Origin: Affinundibacterium seohonense
GTDB lineage: Bacteria > Pseudomonadota > Gammaproteobacteria > Burkholderiales > Burkholderiaceae_D
Reading direction: 5' to 3'
DNA: 64,000 bases
Assembly: GCF_014284305.1 (NCBI RefSeq)
Contig: NZ_JACOFW010000017.1
Span: 43,094 to 107,093 of the forward strand
Part shown: piece by piece, positions 36,692 to 45,055 of the stretch
Layout: each line of letters begins with the position of its first letter
Numbering within the stretch: position 1 is the stretch's first letter
Notes under the pieces: generated by a model
Database searches by the model: none
What the model saw: only the letters and a program-made list of their open reading frames with translations
Told to the model about the DNA's origin: nothing
Made by a program: the position numbers and the translations under genes

Positions 36692-36705
36692 GTAAAATAC
36701 ATCTT
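36683..36705. promoter_or_regulatory. NsrR operator between norB and nsrR
   Basis: The 23-bp dyad has a left arm AAGATGCAAGT and a right arm AAATACATCTT around one central base. This fits the published NsrR pattern of AAGATGYATTT and its complement. It lies 86-108 bp from norB and 107-129 bp from nsrR and could control both. Confidence 0.88.
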
Positions 36706-36811
36706 ATTTTCTAAAGACTACTTTTTTAGCTCCATAAACATATATACTAAGTACTGCATAAATTTTTCTTTGGAACTTTGTGATAACTTCATTACCAAGA
36801 ATATTCAAGCC

Positions 36812-37282
36812 ATGAGACTCACTGCCTATACCGATTACACACTACGCACCCTGATGCATTTGGCGACCAATCAAGATCACCTAGTGACAATTCAAGACAT
36901 CGCTGACTTACACTCTGTATCAAAAAATCACCTTATGAAAGTAGTGCACCAACTTGGTTTGTCGGGCATGGTCGACACGGTGCGCGGGCGCAATGGAGGC
37001 TTAAAATTAAGTAAGGATCCGAAGCAAATTAATATTGGCGAGGTGGTGCGCAATTCCGAGAGTGATTTCTTTATGGCGGAATGCTTCGACCATAGCGATA
37101 CCTGCTGCGCCTATGCTTCAGCTTGCGCCTTGAAAGGGGTGTTGAGCTCGGCCACTGCAGCCTATTTGGCGGTGCTCGACGGTGTGACCTTGGAAGACTT
37201 GGTTAGTAAAAAAGTTGGAGGTGCAGGCTTAAAAGCGAAAGCCAGCCCTATCCATTTGCATGCAAAAATAAAGCAAACATAG
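36812..37282 (+). CDS. nsrR: NsrR, Rrf2-family nitric oxide-sensing repressor
   Basis: NsrR holds an Fe-S cluster that NO destroys, releasing repression of NO-detoxifying genes. The 156-residue form begins MRLTAYTDYTLRTL, the family start. It has a winged HTH (about 25-62) and the Cys set C91, C98 or C99, and C105 in the loop ECFDHSDTCCAYASAC. The long upstream frame is promoter sequence. It is divergent from norB and shares the operator. A second operator lies before nnrS. Confidence 0.94.
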   Translation: MRLTAYTDYTLRTLMHLATNQDHLVTIQDIADLHSVSKNHLMKVVHQLGLSGMVDTVRGRNGGLKLSKDPKQINIGEVVRNSESDFFMAECFDHSDTCCAYASACALKGVLSSATAAYLAVLDGVTLEDLVSKKVGGAGLKAKASPIHLHAKIKQT

Positions 37283-37485
37283 CGAAATAAGCACGAACCG
37301 GATAGCGGCCAATAAAGCTGTCGATATTGCCGGTGAGGTGACGTATCACAAGAAGCATTTTGAATCATTATCATCAGCGAAATACCCTAGTTAAAATAGC
37401 GTGATTGCCGACTAACCCGAACATCAGAATGTTTCTATTCGGGAAGGTCGCTTCACTATTGAGAAACCAATAAATAAGTAAGTCT

Positions 37486-38877
37486 ATGAATACTTTGCCA
37501 GAAATAGAAATTTCCGAGGATTTGATACGCCGCTTTGACAAACTTGGCCCGCGTTACACCTCGTATCCAACCGCAGACCGTTTTCATCCAGAGTTTGCCG
37601 AACAAAGCTACATCGCCTATCTGGAACAGCGTGCTTCAAATACGGATAAGAATCCGCCGCTATCAATCTACATCCACGTGCCATTTTGTGAATCGCTGTG
37701 CTATTTTTGTGCCTGTAACAAAATCATCACCAAAGACCATAGCCGCACCACGGAGTATTTACACTATCTGGCAAAAGAGATGGCGATGGTGGCAGCCAGA
37801 ATCGGACCAGACCGGCGTACCGTTCAGCTCCATTTTGGCGGCGGAACGCCTACTTTTTTGAGTTCAGACGAACTGCGCGAATTGATGTTGATGATACGCA
37901 GCCATTTCGAGCTTTTGCCTGATGCGGAACTCGGGATAGAGATTGACCCGCGTACCGTCAGCGATGACACTTTAGAGCTACTCGCCGAACTCGGTTTTAA
38001 TCGAACTAGTTTTGGTGTTCAAGATTTTGACCCAGCGGTACAGCAAGCTGTGAACCGTATCCAACCATATGAAATGGTCGAGAAGGCGGTCATTGCAAGT
38101 CGCAAGGCGGGATTTGAATCGATCAATGCCGATCTGATTTATGGCTTGCCCAAGCAATCCCTGCCGAGCTTTAACCGTACCTTGGATAAGGTGATTGAAC
38201 TTTCGCCAGACCGCATTGCACTTTATAACTATGCTCACTTACCGAGCCGCTTCAAGGCGCAACGGCAAATCATTGAAAGCGAGCTTCCTAGCGCTGAAGA
38301 ACGCCTGCAAATATTTCTAATGTCTGTGCGCAGGTTGCTCGCTGCTGGCTACATTTACATAGGGCTGGATCATTTCTCAAAGCCAGATGATGAACTGAAT
38401 AAAGCGCGTCTCGATAAAAGTCTGCATAGAAATTTTCAGGGTTATACTACGCGCGCCGACTGCGATCTAATCGGTTTTGGAGTGTCTGCCATCGGTAAGG
38501 TAGGGCATTCATATAGTCAGTCAGTGCGCACGATCAAAGCCTATTACGAACACCTGGATGCTGGCCAGTTACCGATAGAAAAAGGGTTCTCTTTGACTGA
38601 TGATGATGTCTTGCGTCGTCAAGTTATTATGGAATTGATGTGTAGCGGACCAGTGGATTTTGTCGCAATCAATCATCAGCATGGAATCGATTTTCGCAGC
38701 TATTTTGCGGATGAGCTGACGCAATTGCAGAAATACGAAGAGGCTGAATTGATCAAGGTCGATGCGCACAGTATTCAAGTTACCGCAAAGGGGCGGATGT
38801 TTGTGCGGGCGGTGGGTATGGTGTTTGATAAATACTTGGCTTTGCAAACCGGAGCGAAATATTCAAAATTAATCTGA
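37486..38877 (+). CDS. hemN: HemN, oxygen-independent coproporphyrinogen III dehydrogenase
   Basis: HemN is the radical SAM enzyme that makes protoporphyrinogen without O2 and so supplies haem for Nar, Nor and cytochromes. The 463-residue chain has the cluster motif C68, C72, C75 with C77 (CESLCYFCAC). The SAM-binding GGGTP block follows (about 123-127), and the HemN C-terminal domain is complete. An in-frame overlap or ribosome site is weak; the ATG at 37486 gives the normal N-terminus (RYTSYPTADRF). It follows nsrR by about 200 bases, with a small CCCGAA/TTCGGG hairpin in the gap. It ends in a strong terminator. Confidence 0.96.
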   Translation: MNTLPEIEISEDLIRRFDKLGPRYTSYPTADRFHPEFAEQSYIAYLEQRASNTDKNPPLSIYIHVPFCESLCYFCACNKIITKDHSRTTEYLHYLAKEMAMVAARIGPDRRTVQLHFGGGTPTFLSSDELRELMLMIRSHFELLPDAELGIEIDPRTVSDDTLELLAELGFNRTSFGVQDFDPAVQQAVNRIQPYEMVEKAVIASRKAGFESINADLIYGLPKQSLPSFNRTLDKVIELSPDRIALYNYAHLPSRFKAQRQIIESELPSAEERLQIFLMSVRRLLAAGYIYIGLDHFSKPDDELNKARLDKSLHRNFQGYTTRADCDLIGFGVSAIGKVGHSYSQSVRTIKAYYEHLDAGQLPIEKGFSLTDDDVLRRQVIMELMCSGPVDFVAINHQHGIDFRSYFADELTQLQKYEEAELIKVDAHSIQVTAKGRMFVRAVGMVFDKYLALQTGAKYSKLI

Positions 38878-38895
38878 TTTAAATTGGCACTCAAA

Positions 38896-38945
38896 GGCCA
38901 CGCGCTAATGCGTATTGTCGATACGCATTAGCGGTGGCTTTTTTT
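38896..38945. terminator. Strong terminator between convergent hemN and nnrS
   Basis: GCCAC, one mismatch, then CGCTAATGCGTAT pairs with ATACGCATTAGCG and GTGGC around TGTCG, followed by seven T. The A-run on the other side is shorter (AAA), but the stem could serve both directions. Confidence 0.9.
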
Positions 38946-38978
38946 CACTCTTATGAGGAAATTTGAATTTGCATTTAA

Positions 38979-40184
38979 CTATCCCTCTCGGCCGTCAACC
39001 CGAGCACGTAACAAATAGGGACCGTATGCGATGACAAACAACAGAAACGCACCGCTCCAGCAGAGCATGGCGACGATCAAACTTGCTTGATACAGTGCCG
39101 GCGCGCTAAGTGAAGCAGCCACACGTGCTACGGCGCCAGTCTGAATCAGCAGATACATGGCTAACTCGGCGTGGCCAGTCTTCAGTAGACGCCCCGTGTG
39201 TCCTAGCGTGGTACGGGTCATCATCCCTAGTATCAATCCAGCCATCGAACCGACCGTTAACGCATGCCACGCTGCGCTGCTTGGGATGAGTCCTATTGCA
39301 CTAAGCGCCAGCATGAAAAAACCCAACGGTATCCAGGCGTAGGACAAGTGCAAAATCCAAACAAGTGGCGTGCCTAAAGTGCGATGTGGTTGCCACAGTG
39401 CGAACCGTGCCAGTACCATGCAGCCAGCACCCCCGCACAACGATGCTATCAGCGCGGAAGGCAAGGGTGAGATCGAGGCCAAACTAGCGATGACTATTGC
39501 GGTAATTGCGCTGCGGTTAAGCCATGGATAGGTGACAGGTATCACGCCTGGCACACCATTCTGGGTAAACATCGGTATCACGCGCGCGCCGATCACTGAC
39601 TCAATGATGACGACGATTAGGATCGCGGCATGTATAGGCAAGGCTGGGTTTAGCGTAATGAGATTTAACACTGCAGCATGAAAAATGGCATTAGCTACGG
39701 TTAACAGCGCTAGCAGCATAATCAGGAACATATTGCGCTTGTTACCAGATTGTTTCAGAACACGGTAAATCGGCCAGGCGGCCAAAGGCAAAAACGATAA
39801 ATCGACCAATGCGGCTAAACTCGGTGGCGCAGCCAACATCGCCACGCGGCCAATTAACCACCAACAGGCAAGCCCTGCTAGATGCAAGTTGGTCGGCGTT
39901 GGCAGACCGGTCCAGTTACGCCCAGCGGTAAACAGAAAGCCAATGATGACCGCGATAACCACTCCAAAAATCATCTCGTGCATATGCCATGCAGCAGTGA
40001 CCTGCGGCCAAGCGCTGAACCAGCCTAAGTATTGCGCGATCCATAAGGGCAGACTCAATGCGGAAAAGCATGCAGCCAGTAAATAAAAGGGCCGAAATCC
40101 CAAACCCCAGACTGGATGTTGTTTATGCCATATAGCGGAATCACTCTTTGTTTCTGGTTCTTCAATTGATAATAAAGTCATCAT
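38979..40184 (-). CDS. nnrS: NnrS, haem-copper membrane protein protecting against NO
   Basis: NnrS is a twelve-helix membrane protein that eases nitrosative stress. This 401-residue copy has the family opening GFRPFYLLAACFSAL (about 29-43), AWHMHEMIFGVVIAVIIGFL with putative haem-copper ligand His residues, GRNWTG, and the later HALTVGSMAGLILGMMTRTTLGHTG. Two ATGs are adjacent at 40184 and 40181, with GAGGG upstream. An NsrR-type dyad lies 18-40 bp before the start, so it should be derepressed by NO with norB. Confidence 0.94.
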   Translation of the reverse strand: MMTLLSIEEPETKSDSAIWHKQHPVWGLGFRPFYLLAACFSALSLPLWIAQYLGWFSAWPQVTAAWHMHEMIFGVVIAVIIGFLFTAGRNWTGLPTPTNLHLAGLACWWLIGRVAMLAAPPSLAALVDLSFLPLAAWPIYRVLKQSGNKRNMFLIMLLALLTVANAIFHAAVLNLITLNPALPIHAAILIVVIIESVIGARVIPMFTQNGVPGVIPVTYPWLNRSAITAIVIASLASISPLPSALIASLCGGAGCMVLARFALWQPHRTLGTPLVWILHLSYAWIPLGFFMLALSAIGLIPSSAAWHALTVGSMAGLILGMMTRTTLGHTGRLLKTGHAELAMYLLIQTGAVARVAASLSAPALYQASLIVAMLCWSGAFLLFVIAYGPYLLRARVDGREG

Positions 40185-40201
40185 TTATCCCTCTTTTTTA
40201 A

Positions 40202-40224
40202 TACATGGATATAATATACATCTT
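40202..40224. promoter_or_regulatory. NsrR operator upstream of nnrS
   Basis: The right arm ATATACATCTT matches the NsrR half site at 10 of 11 and the left arm TACATGGATAT at 7 of 11, around one central base. It is 17 bp from the nnrS ATG, close to where a -10 would lie. It may also affect the divergent metal-binding gene at 40344. Confidence 0.7.
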
Positions 40225-40343
40225 TAATCGAATTCATGCTACTCTTATGCCTTCAGTGTCATCAAGCCAGTAAGGCTAGGAAGCCTTGCTTCGGATGGCG
40301 AATGAACATTACCTATCAAATTAAAGGAAGAAGTGAGAATAAT

Positions 40344-40598
40344 ATGCAAACCGAGATCATAAAAGTAAACGGCATGAAAGGTCAGCCATGCGTCGAGATG
40401 ATTACCCAGACATTGCGTGGGATGGAAGGCGTGATTGAAGTCAGCGTGACGCTCGCCAGCGGTCGCGCGACGTTACGCTACGAAGAACATGTTGCGAGTA
40501 GTATCCAGTTGCGCGCTGCCTTAATCAAACTTGGCTTCGATGTCGATCCCGCCGCTGGCAAGAGTCACAGTGGGTGCTGTGGTAGTTGCGGCGGTTAA
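40344..40598 (+). CDS. Small heavy-metal-associated (HMA) domain protein with altered metal site
   Basis: The 84-residue protein has the beta-alpha fold of HMA metallochaperones (KVNGMKGQPCVEMITQTL near residues 7-24, then GVIEVSVTLASGRATLRY). The usual GMTCxxC is changed to GMKGQPC, leaving a single Cys at that site. The chain ends in CCGSCGG, a Cys-rich tail that could bind metal instead. I chose the ATG at 40344 because it begins the HMA fold; the frame is open for 36 more codons upstream but reaches into the promoter. It is divergent from nnrS. A role in copper or iron delivery is inferred. Confidence 0.78.
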   Translation: MQTEIIKVNGMKGQPCVEMITQTLRGMEGVIEVSVTLASGRATLRYEEHVASSIQLRAALIKLGFDVDPAAGKSHSGCCGSCGG

Positions 40599-40949
40599 TG
40601 TGAAGTGTGAAATGTGAAAGCGAATTCTAGGAATGCGTGCAATTCATGAGTCGTGCAGATAAATGTCTGCATGATGCAATAGCGTTTGCGTCTTTTTGAC
40701 TCGCAAAGTGCTCATGCCATTGGCGATCAGCTAGGATTTAATTTCACACTGGCGAATACTGAACGCAAATATGACATCATTGCCTACGCTTGGTGTCGCC
40801 TCAATGAATCGTTTGGAGTCGTATTTTTAGCCTTGTTCGAATAGTAATCCTACAATCCGTGAAATTTTCTATAAGCGACCGACTGCGGAAAACGCAACTA
40901 GAAGGCAACATGGGAAAATCAAGAAGCCCATGAAAATATTGAAAGAGTG
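40599..40949. other. Non-coding gap between HMA and bacteriohemerythrin genes
   Basis: No frame here looks like a protein. A small dyad, TGCAGA (40654-40659) and TCTGCA (40666-40671), is visible without a T tract. The two flanking genes converge, so a terminator is expected but none is strong. Confidence 0.5.
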
Positions 40950-41363
40950 TTATTGAGGGCTTCCATTAGACTTCTGAATCGCGATCGCCAATTCTTTATC
41001 GGCCATGTAAATATGAGAAGTAAGCCAAAACTTTAGCAGTTCAGCCGTTTCTTTGGCGACGTATTCTCTTTTTTCAGCTAAAGAAGCTTGCAGACGAACT
41101 ACGCGCTCCAGTAATTTCTTGTGCTGCTTCTTATGGTTTTCAAAGCCTGGATAACCAGTTAGTTTCATCATTTCTTCTTCGCGATCAAAATGCTCACTGG
41201 TGTAATCAAATAGGCGCTGTAGGATGTCTCCCAAGATGTCGCAATCCTGCTTTAGATCGGCAGCCGTATAAAGTTCATTGACAATGTCGATCAGATTTTG
41301 ATGATCGCTATCGATGAGCGTATTGCCCACACTCAATGCGCAATTCCATTGAAAGTACACCAT
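40950..41363 (-). CDS. Bacteriohemerythrin
   Basis: The 137-residue protein is a full hemerythrin with all expected diiron landmarks: IDSDHQNLID, YTSEHFDREEEMM, HKKQHKKLLERV and WLTSHIYMADKELA. It binds O2 reversibly in the cytoplasm and may deliver or scavenge O2 or NO. The ATG at 41363 has TAGGA a few bases ahead; an in-frame TTG two codons earlier is less likely. It differs from the nar-cluster HHE protein in type. Confidence 0.92.
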   Translation of the reverse strand: MVYFQWNCALSVGNTLIDSDHQNLIDIVNELYTAADLKQDCDILGDILQRLFDYTSEHFDREEEMMKLTGYPGFENHKKQHKKLLERVVRLQASLAEKREYVAKETAELLKFWLTSHIYMADKELAIAIQKSNGSPQ

Positions 41364-41618
41364 AATCAATTCCTATCCTTAGTTACTTACGAGTGAATTT
41401 CTCCTAGGTGCCTTAGTGTAAATCGGTGGTTGTTTGTGGGCAAGTGTTTGATTGATAATAGGCGAAGTAGATCTATCTTTCAAATGGATGAAAGCTTTTC
41501 AGATGGTTTGAAGAGTTGCACTTTGAAATCTGTACTTTGAGGTAAATTGAAGCTTCAAACCAGCTACTTTTTGAGATGCGCTTTGTTGTGCATTTCTTAG
41601 TGCGCATTGCACGGCGAT

Positions 41619-42338
41619 TTAATGATTCTGTCGCAATGTGAACTTGGGGAATAGATCTTGAAGAGTTTGCAGCGTTGTCGCATCCAGATAATCGTTTGGC
41701 AGACTTGTTTGTAAATTTGTGTCTAGACAGCCTAGTGATCGAAATAGTTGTATCGCATAGTTGGTAACACCCATTTCTGATAAATCGTAAGCCAAATTCA
41801 ATATATCCTCAGAAGACAACAATGCAGGATGAACCGTGGTACGGCATTCGTAATCGACGCCACTAGCCATTATCATCTGTGTGCATGCCTGAATATGCTG
41901 ACCACTATCCGCTTTGCCCGTCACAACGGGGTAGCGATGAAAGGGGGCTTTGATATCAAAGCCTACCCAATCTAGTTTGGGCAAGATGGCTTGTAGTTGT
42001 CGGGGATAAATGCAAGCAGTATGCAAGCCAACTGCAAATCCTAGTTGACGCACTTCATCAATGGCAGAACTTAATGCTGGATCTATTGTTGCCTCACCAC
42101 CGCTAAAAACAACGGCATCGATAAAGCCGACGCGTTGCCTTAACAAATGTAGAACGGACGCCCAAGTAATCGGCGCATTGGCTGTTCTGGTTTGCAAATG
42201 CGGATTATGACAATACCCGCAGCGCCATGGACAGCCTTGCACAAACACGACTAACGATAATTTACCTGGATAATCGGTGCTGCTAAATTTCGTTATTCCA
42301 CCAACTTTGAGTGTGCGCAATGCTGTCGCTGCTGGCAT
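41619..42338 (-). CDS. nrdG: NrdG, anaerobic ribonucleotide reductase activating enzyme
   Basis: NrdG is a radical SAM enzyme that abstracts H from the Gly of class III ribonucleotide reductase. The 239-residue protein has C36, C40 and C43 in CPWRCGYC and the SAM-contact segment VVFSGGEATID. Its length matches the longer TIGR-type 'NrdG2' activases found with NrdD of this kind, not the short E. coli NrdG. It starts one base after the stop of the small glycyl-radical gene, so the partner to be activated is made next to it. Confidence 0.93.
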   Translation of the reverse strand: MPAATALRTLKVGGITKFSSTDYPGKLSLVVFVQGCPWRCGYCHNPHLQTRTANAPITWASVLHLLRQRVGFIDAVVFSGGEATIDPALSSAIDEVRQLGFAVGLHTACIYPRQLQAILPKLDWVGFDIKAPFHRYPVVTGKADSGQHIQACTQMIMASGVDYECRTTVHPALLSSEDILNLAYDLSEMGVTNYAIQLFRSLGCLDTNLQTSLPNDYLDATTLQTLQDLFPKFTLRQNH

Positions 42339-42339
42339 C

Positions 42340-42537
42340 TCAGTAAGCTTTCTCTACTGTATTTTCTTCAAAATAAGTGCGTTCATAAAACTCCCCTTTT
42401 TTGCCGGTATTAAATGAACTCACTGGTCGATGATAGCCCATGACACGGGTCCAGACTTCACAGACTTGACGTTCTGCATCATTTAAGATGATCGATGGAT
42501 TTTGTGTTTGAGAGAGAGGGGCATTGCTAGTGTTCAT
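42340..42537 (-). CDS. Stand-alone glycyl-radical domain of NrdD
   Basis: This 65-residue protein corresponds to the C-terminal glycyl-radical segment of class III ribonucleotide reductase: CEVWTRVMGYHRPVS, with the radical Gly at 34 in RVMGY, then FNTGKKGEFYERTYF. The large nrdD upstream stops after its zinc motif and lacks this part. The separation is not a simple mutation. The gene has AGGAG eight bases ahead of its own ATG, a 17-base spacer after the nrdD stop, and about 20 residues of leader (SNAPLSQTQNPSIILND) before the domain. It should dock onto NrdD and carry the radical, much as YfiD replaces the tail of pyruvate formate-lyase. Confidence 0.88.
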   Translation of the reverse strand: MNTSNAPLSQTQNPSIILNDAERQVCEVWTRVMGYHRPVSSFNTGKKGEFYERTYFEENTVEKAY

Positions 42538-42554
42538 AGAGACTCCTGTTTAAG

Positions 42555-44570
42555 TTAAACAAACTGATGCTGCTTACGAGCGATTAATTCTTCATCGCAT
42601 TTTGGACAAAATTCATGCTGCCCACGAAGATAACCATGCTTAGGGCAAATCGAAAATGTCGGTGAAATAGTGATGTAAGGTAGGGTGAATCGGCTGAGCG
42701 CCTTTCGTACCAAATGGCGGCAAGCGTCGGCACTGCTGAGCGCCTCACTCATATACAAATGTAAGACCGTTCCCCCTGTGTATTTGCGTTGAAGATCATC
42801 TTGCAAAGTGAGGGCGGTAAATGGGTCATCTGTAAAGCCGACCGGTAATTGCGACGAGTTAGTGTAGTAGGGCATATCCTGGGTGCCGGCTTGCAAAATG
42901 GTGGGGAACTGTTTACGGTCTTCTTTTGCAAAACGATAAGTTGTCCCTTCTGCTGGTGTTGCTTCTAGGTTGTACATGTGCCCGGTTTCATCTTGAAACG
43001 CCAACATACGTCCACGCACATGATCCAATAAGCGGACGGCTATCGCGTGCCCTGTGTCGCTGCTGATATCGTGTTGATCGTCGGTGAAGTTACGTATCAT
43101 TTCATTGATACCATTCACGCCTAAGGTAGAGAAATGATTGCGCAATGTGCCGAGGTAGCGTTTGGTGTAGGGGAATAGACCATTATCCATATGGCGCTGT
43201 ATGACTTTGCGTTTGATCTCTAAGCTAGTTTTTCCTAACTCAAGCAACTTATCGAGTGCAGACAATAAGCTAGGTTCGTCGCCACGATGCAAATAACCTA
43301 ACCTCGCACAATTGATGGTGACGACACCAAGAGAGCCTGTTTGTTCGGCTGAACCAAATAAGCCGTTACCACGTTTTAGTAGTTCACGCAGGTCTAACTG
43401 GAGTCGACAGCACATCGAACGTATCATGTTCGGTTTCAACTCAGAGTTAATGAAATTCTGAAAGTAAGGTAAGCCATAACGTGCCGTCATTTCAAAAAGC
43501 AATTCTGCATTTGGACTATGCCAATCAAAATCCTCGGTGATGTTGTAGGTAGGAATAGGGAAGGTGAAGACACGCGCTTTTGCATCGCCCGCCATCATGA
43601 CTTCGATATAAGCGCGATTGATGAGATCCATTTCTGCCTGTAAATCACCATAAGTGAAATCCATCTCAACACCAGCAATCACAGGTACTTGCTCACGTAA
43701 ATCTTCTGGACATGTCCAATCAAAAGTCAGATTGGTAAATGGTGTTTGGGTGCCCCAGCGCGATGGTACATTTAAGTTGTAAATGAGTTCTTGTAGATAT
43801 TGTTTGATGTCCTTGTAATCGAGCTTATCTTTGCGAACATAAGGCGCCATGTAGGTATCAAAAGAACTGAATGCCTGCGCACCAGCCCATTCATTTTGTA
43901 GCGTGCCGAGAAAATTGACGATCTGCCCGATGGCGCTAGAAAAATGCTTAGGCGGATCAGATTCCACTTTTCCTGGAACCCCATTTAATCCTTCGTTTAG
44001 TAAAGTGCGCAAAGACCAACCTGCACAATAGCCTGCCAGCATATCAAGATCATGAATGTGCAAATCGGCATTTCTGTGTGCTTGTCCTACTTCAGGTGGA
44101 TAGACATGATTGAGCCAGTAATTGGCAATAACTTTTCCTGAAACATTGAGTATCAATCCACCTAGTGAATATCCTTGATTGGCGTTTGCATTGATACGCC
44201 AATCTTGTCTGTTTAGATATTCATTCATCGATAATTCAACATCGACTAGGGATTTGTTATCGACCCTTAGTTTCTGATGCTGTTCACGATAAACGATATA
44301 GGCGCGTAAGGTCTTTCGGTAGTTTGCTTCAAACAAGCATGATTCAACCAAATCTTGAATTTGTTCAACAGAAAGTGGCTGAGGTGCCGGAAATTTCTCA
44401 ATGAGGCTGAGCACTTGCATCGTAATTTTGTGCGCTTGATCGGCTACAAATTCATTGCTTGCTGTACCAGCGCGCTTGATTGCAGAAGCTATTTTACTTG
44501 CGTCAAAGCTGACAACGCAGCCATCTCGTTTGATTACTTCACGATGCAGCAAAGGAAGGGTTAAGCTCAT
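42555..44570 (-). CDS. nrdD: NrdD, class III anaerobic ribonucleotide reductase large part lacking the glycyl-radical tail
   Basis: NrdD makes deoxynucleotides from ribonucleoside triphosphates without O2. The 671-residue chain has an ATP-cone (about 8-100, VIKRDGCVVSFDASKI) and the barrel with active-site Cys regions. Its C-terminal zinc site has CPKHGYLRGQHEFCPKC. It ends 12 residues after that site, at ARKQHQFV, where usual NrdD proteins continue with the RVxGY glycyl-radical domain; that domain is the next gene. The start ATG is preceded by AAGGAGC. The promoter has NrdR and FNR boxes. Confidence 0.93.
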   Translation of the reverse strand: MSLTLPLLHREVIKRDGCVVSFDASKIASAIKRAGTASNEFVADQAHKITMQVLSLIEKFPAPQPLSVEQIQDLVESCLFEANYRKTLRAYIVYREQHQKLRVDNKSLVDVELSMNEYLNRQDWRINANANQGYSLGGLILNVSGKVIANYWLNHVYPPEVGQAHRNADLHIHDLDMLAGYCAGWSLRTLLNEGLNGVPGKVESDPPKHFSSAIGQIVNFLGTLQNEWAGAQAFSSFDTYMAPYVRKDKLDYKDIKQYLQELIYNLNVPSRWGTQTPFTNLTFDWTCPEDLREQVPVIAGVEMDFTYGDLQAEMDLINRAYIEVMMAGDAKARVFTFPIPTYNITEDFDWHSPNAELLFEMTARYGLPYFQNFINSELKPNMIRSMCCRLQLDLRELLKRGNGLFGSAEQTGSLGVVTINCARLGYLHRGDEPSLLSALDKLLELGKTSLEIKRKVIQRHMDNGLFPYTKRYLGTLRNHFSTLGVNGINEMIRNFTDDQHDISSDTGHAIAVRLLDHVRGRMLAFQDETGHMYNLEATPAEGTTYRFAKEDRKQFPTILQAGTQDMPYYTNSSQLPVGFTDDPFTALTLQDDLQRKYTGGTVLHLYMSEALSSADACRHLVRKALSRFTLPYITISPTFSICPKHGYLRGQHEFCPKCDEELIARKQHQFV

Positions 44571-44584
44571 TTATGCTCCTTAAA

Positions 44585-44631
44585 ACACAATATGTAGTGT
44601 GTTTTTAAAGAATAGTAACTAAATGTAGTTA
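44585..44631. promoter_or_regulatory. Tandem NrdR boxes ahead of nrdD
   Basis: ACACAATATGTAGTGT at 44585-44600 is a near-perfect NrdR box (ACACwATATATwGTGT). A weaker copy, TAACTAAATGTAGTTA, lies at 44616-44631. The centres are 31 bp apart, about three helical turns, the spacing known for tandem NrdR sites. They should repress the operon when dATP is plentiful. Confidence 0.85.
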
Positions 44632-44664
44632 GGTCAACTGCTGTTAACCCCAATCTTATTTTCA

Positions 44665-44678
44665 TTGATTTGAGTCAA
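44665..44678. promoter_or_regulatory. FNR/DNR box ahead of nrdD
   Basis: TTGATTTGAGTCAA matches TTGAT-N4-ATCAA at 9 of 10. It is 95-108 bp before the nrdD ATG and upstream of both NrdR boxes, a normal layout for anaerobic activation plus NrdR repression. No convincing -10 is seen at the class II distance. Confidence 0.75.
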
Positions 44679-45055
44679 ATCAGGAAGCGTAATCGACATG
44701 GGCACATAGCTTTTAATTGAAGTTATATCGCTTCACTTCGTTTTGTGAAGAGAGGCTTGTGCCCGCAGTTACATTTAAAAATTTTTGTACTTCGAGGAGA
44801 ATCGAGCTGAGTAGTTCGGTACATTTGATCGACTTCAATAATCGTTATTAGCAGATATTAAAGCCTAGTTTAAGGAAAGGATCACAAGAACGATTCATGA
44901 TATTTATCATCCTTTCGAACAAATAAAGACCGTAGAATTAGGTCTTATCTGCATGTTGTGGAAACCGTGATCCAAACGGCTCAATCAAGAATCGAGTTTG
45001 GGTTTGATCGCTACTCTTATTTTTACTCAAGTTGTTTTTTATTTCGTAAGCTTCG
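44679..45055. other. Non-coding gap between nrdD promoter and DUF2946 gene
   Basis: The sequence is AT-rich and I see no gene. It must hold the promoter of the DUF2946 gene. No convincing -35/-10 pair or known operator stands out. Confidence 0.4.

Noticed and set aside
42540..42557. nrdD split as a sequencing error
   Set aside because: The spacer has a proper AGGAG and ATG, and the small protein has its own leader, which a single-base error would not create.
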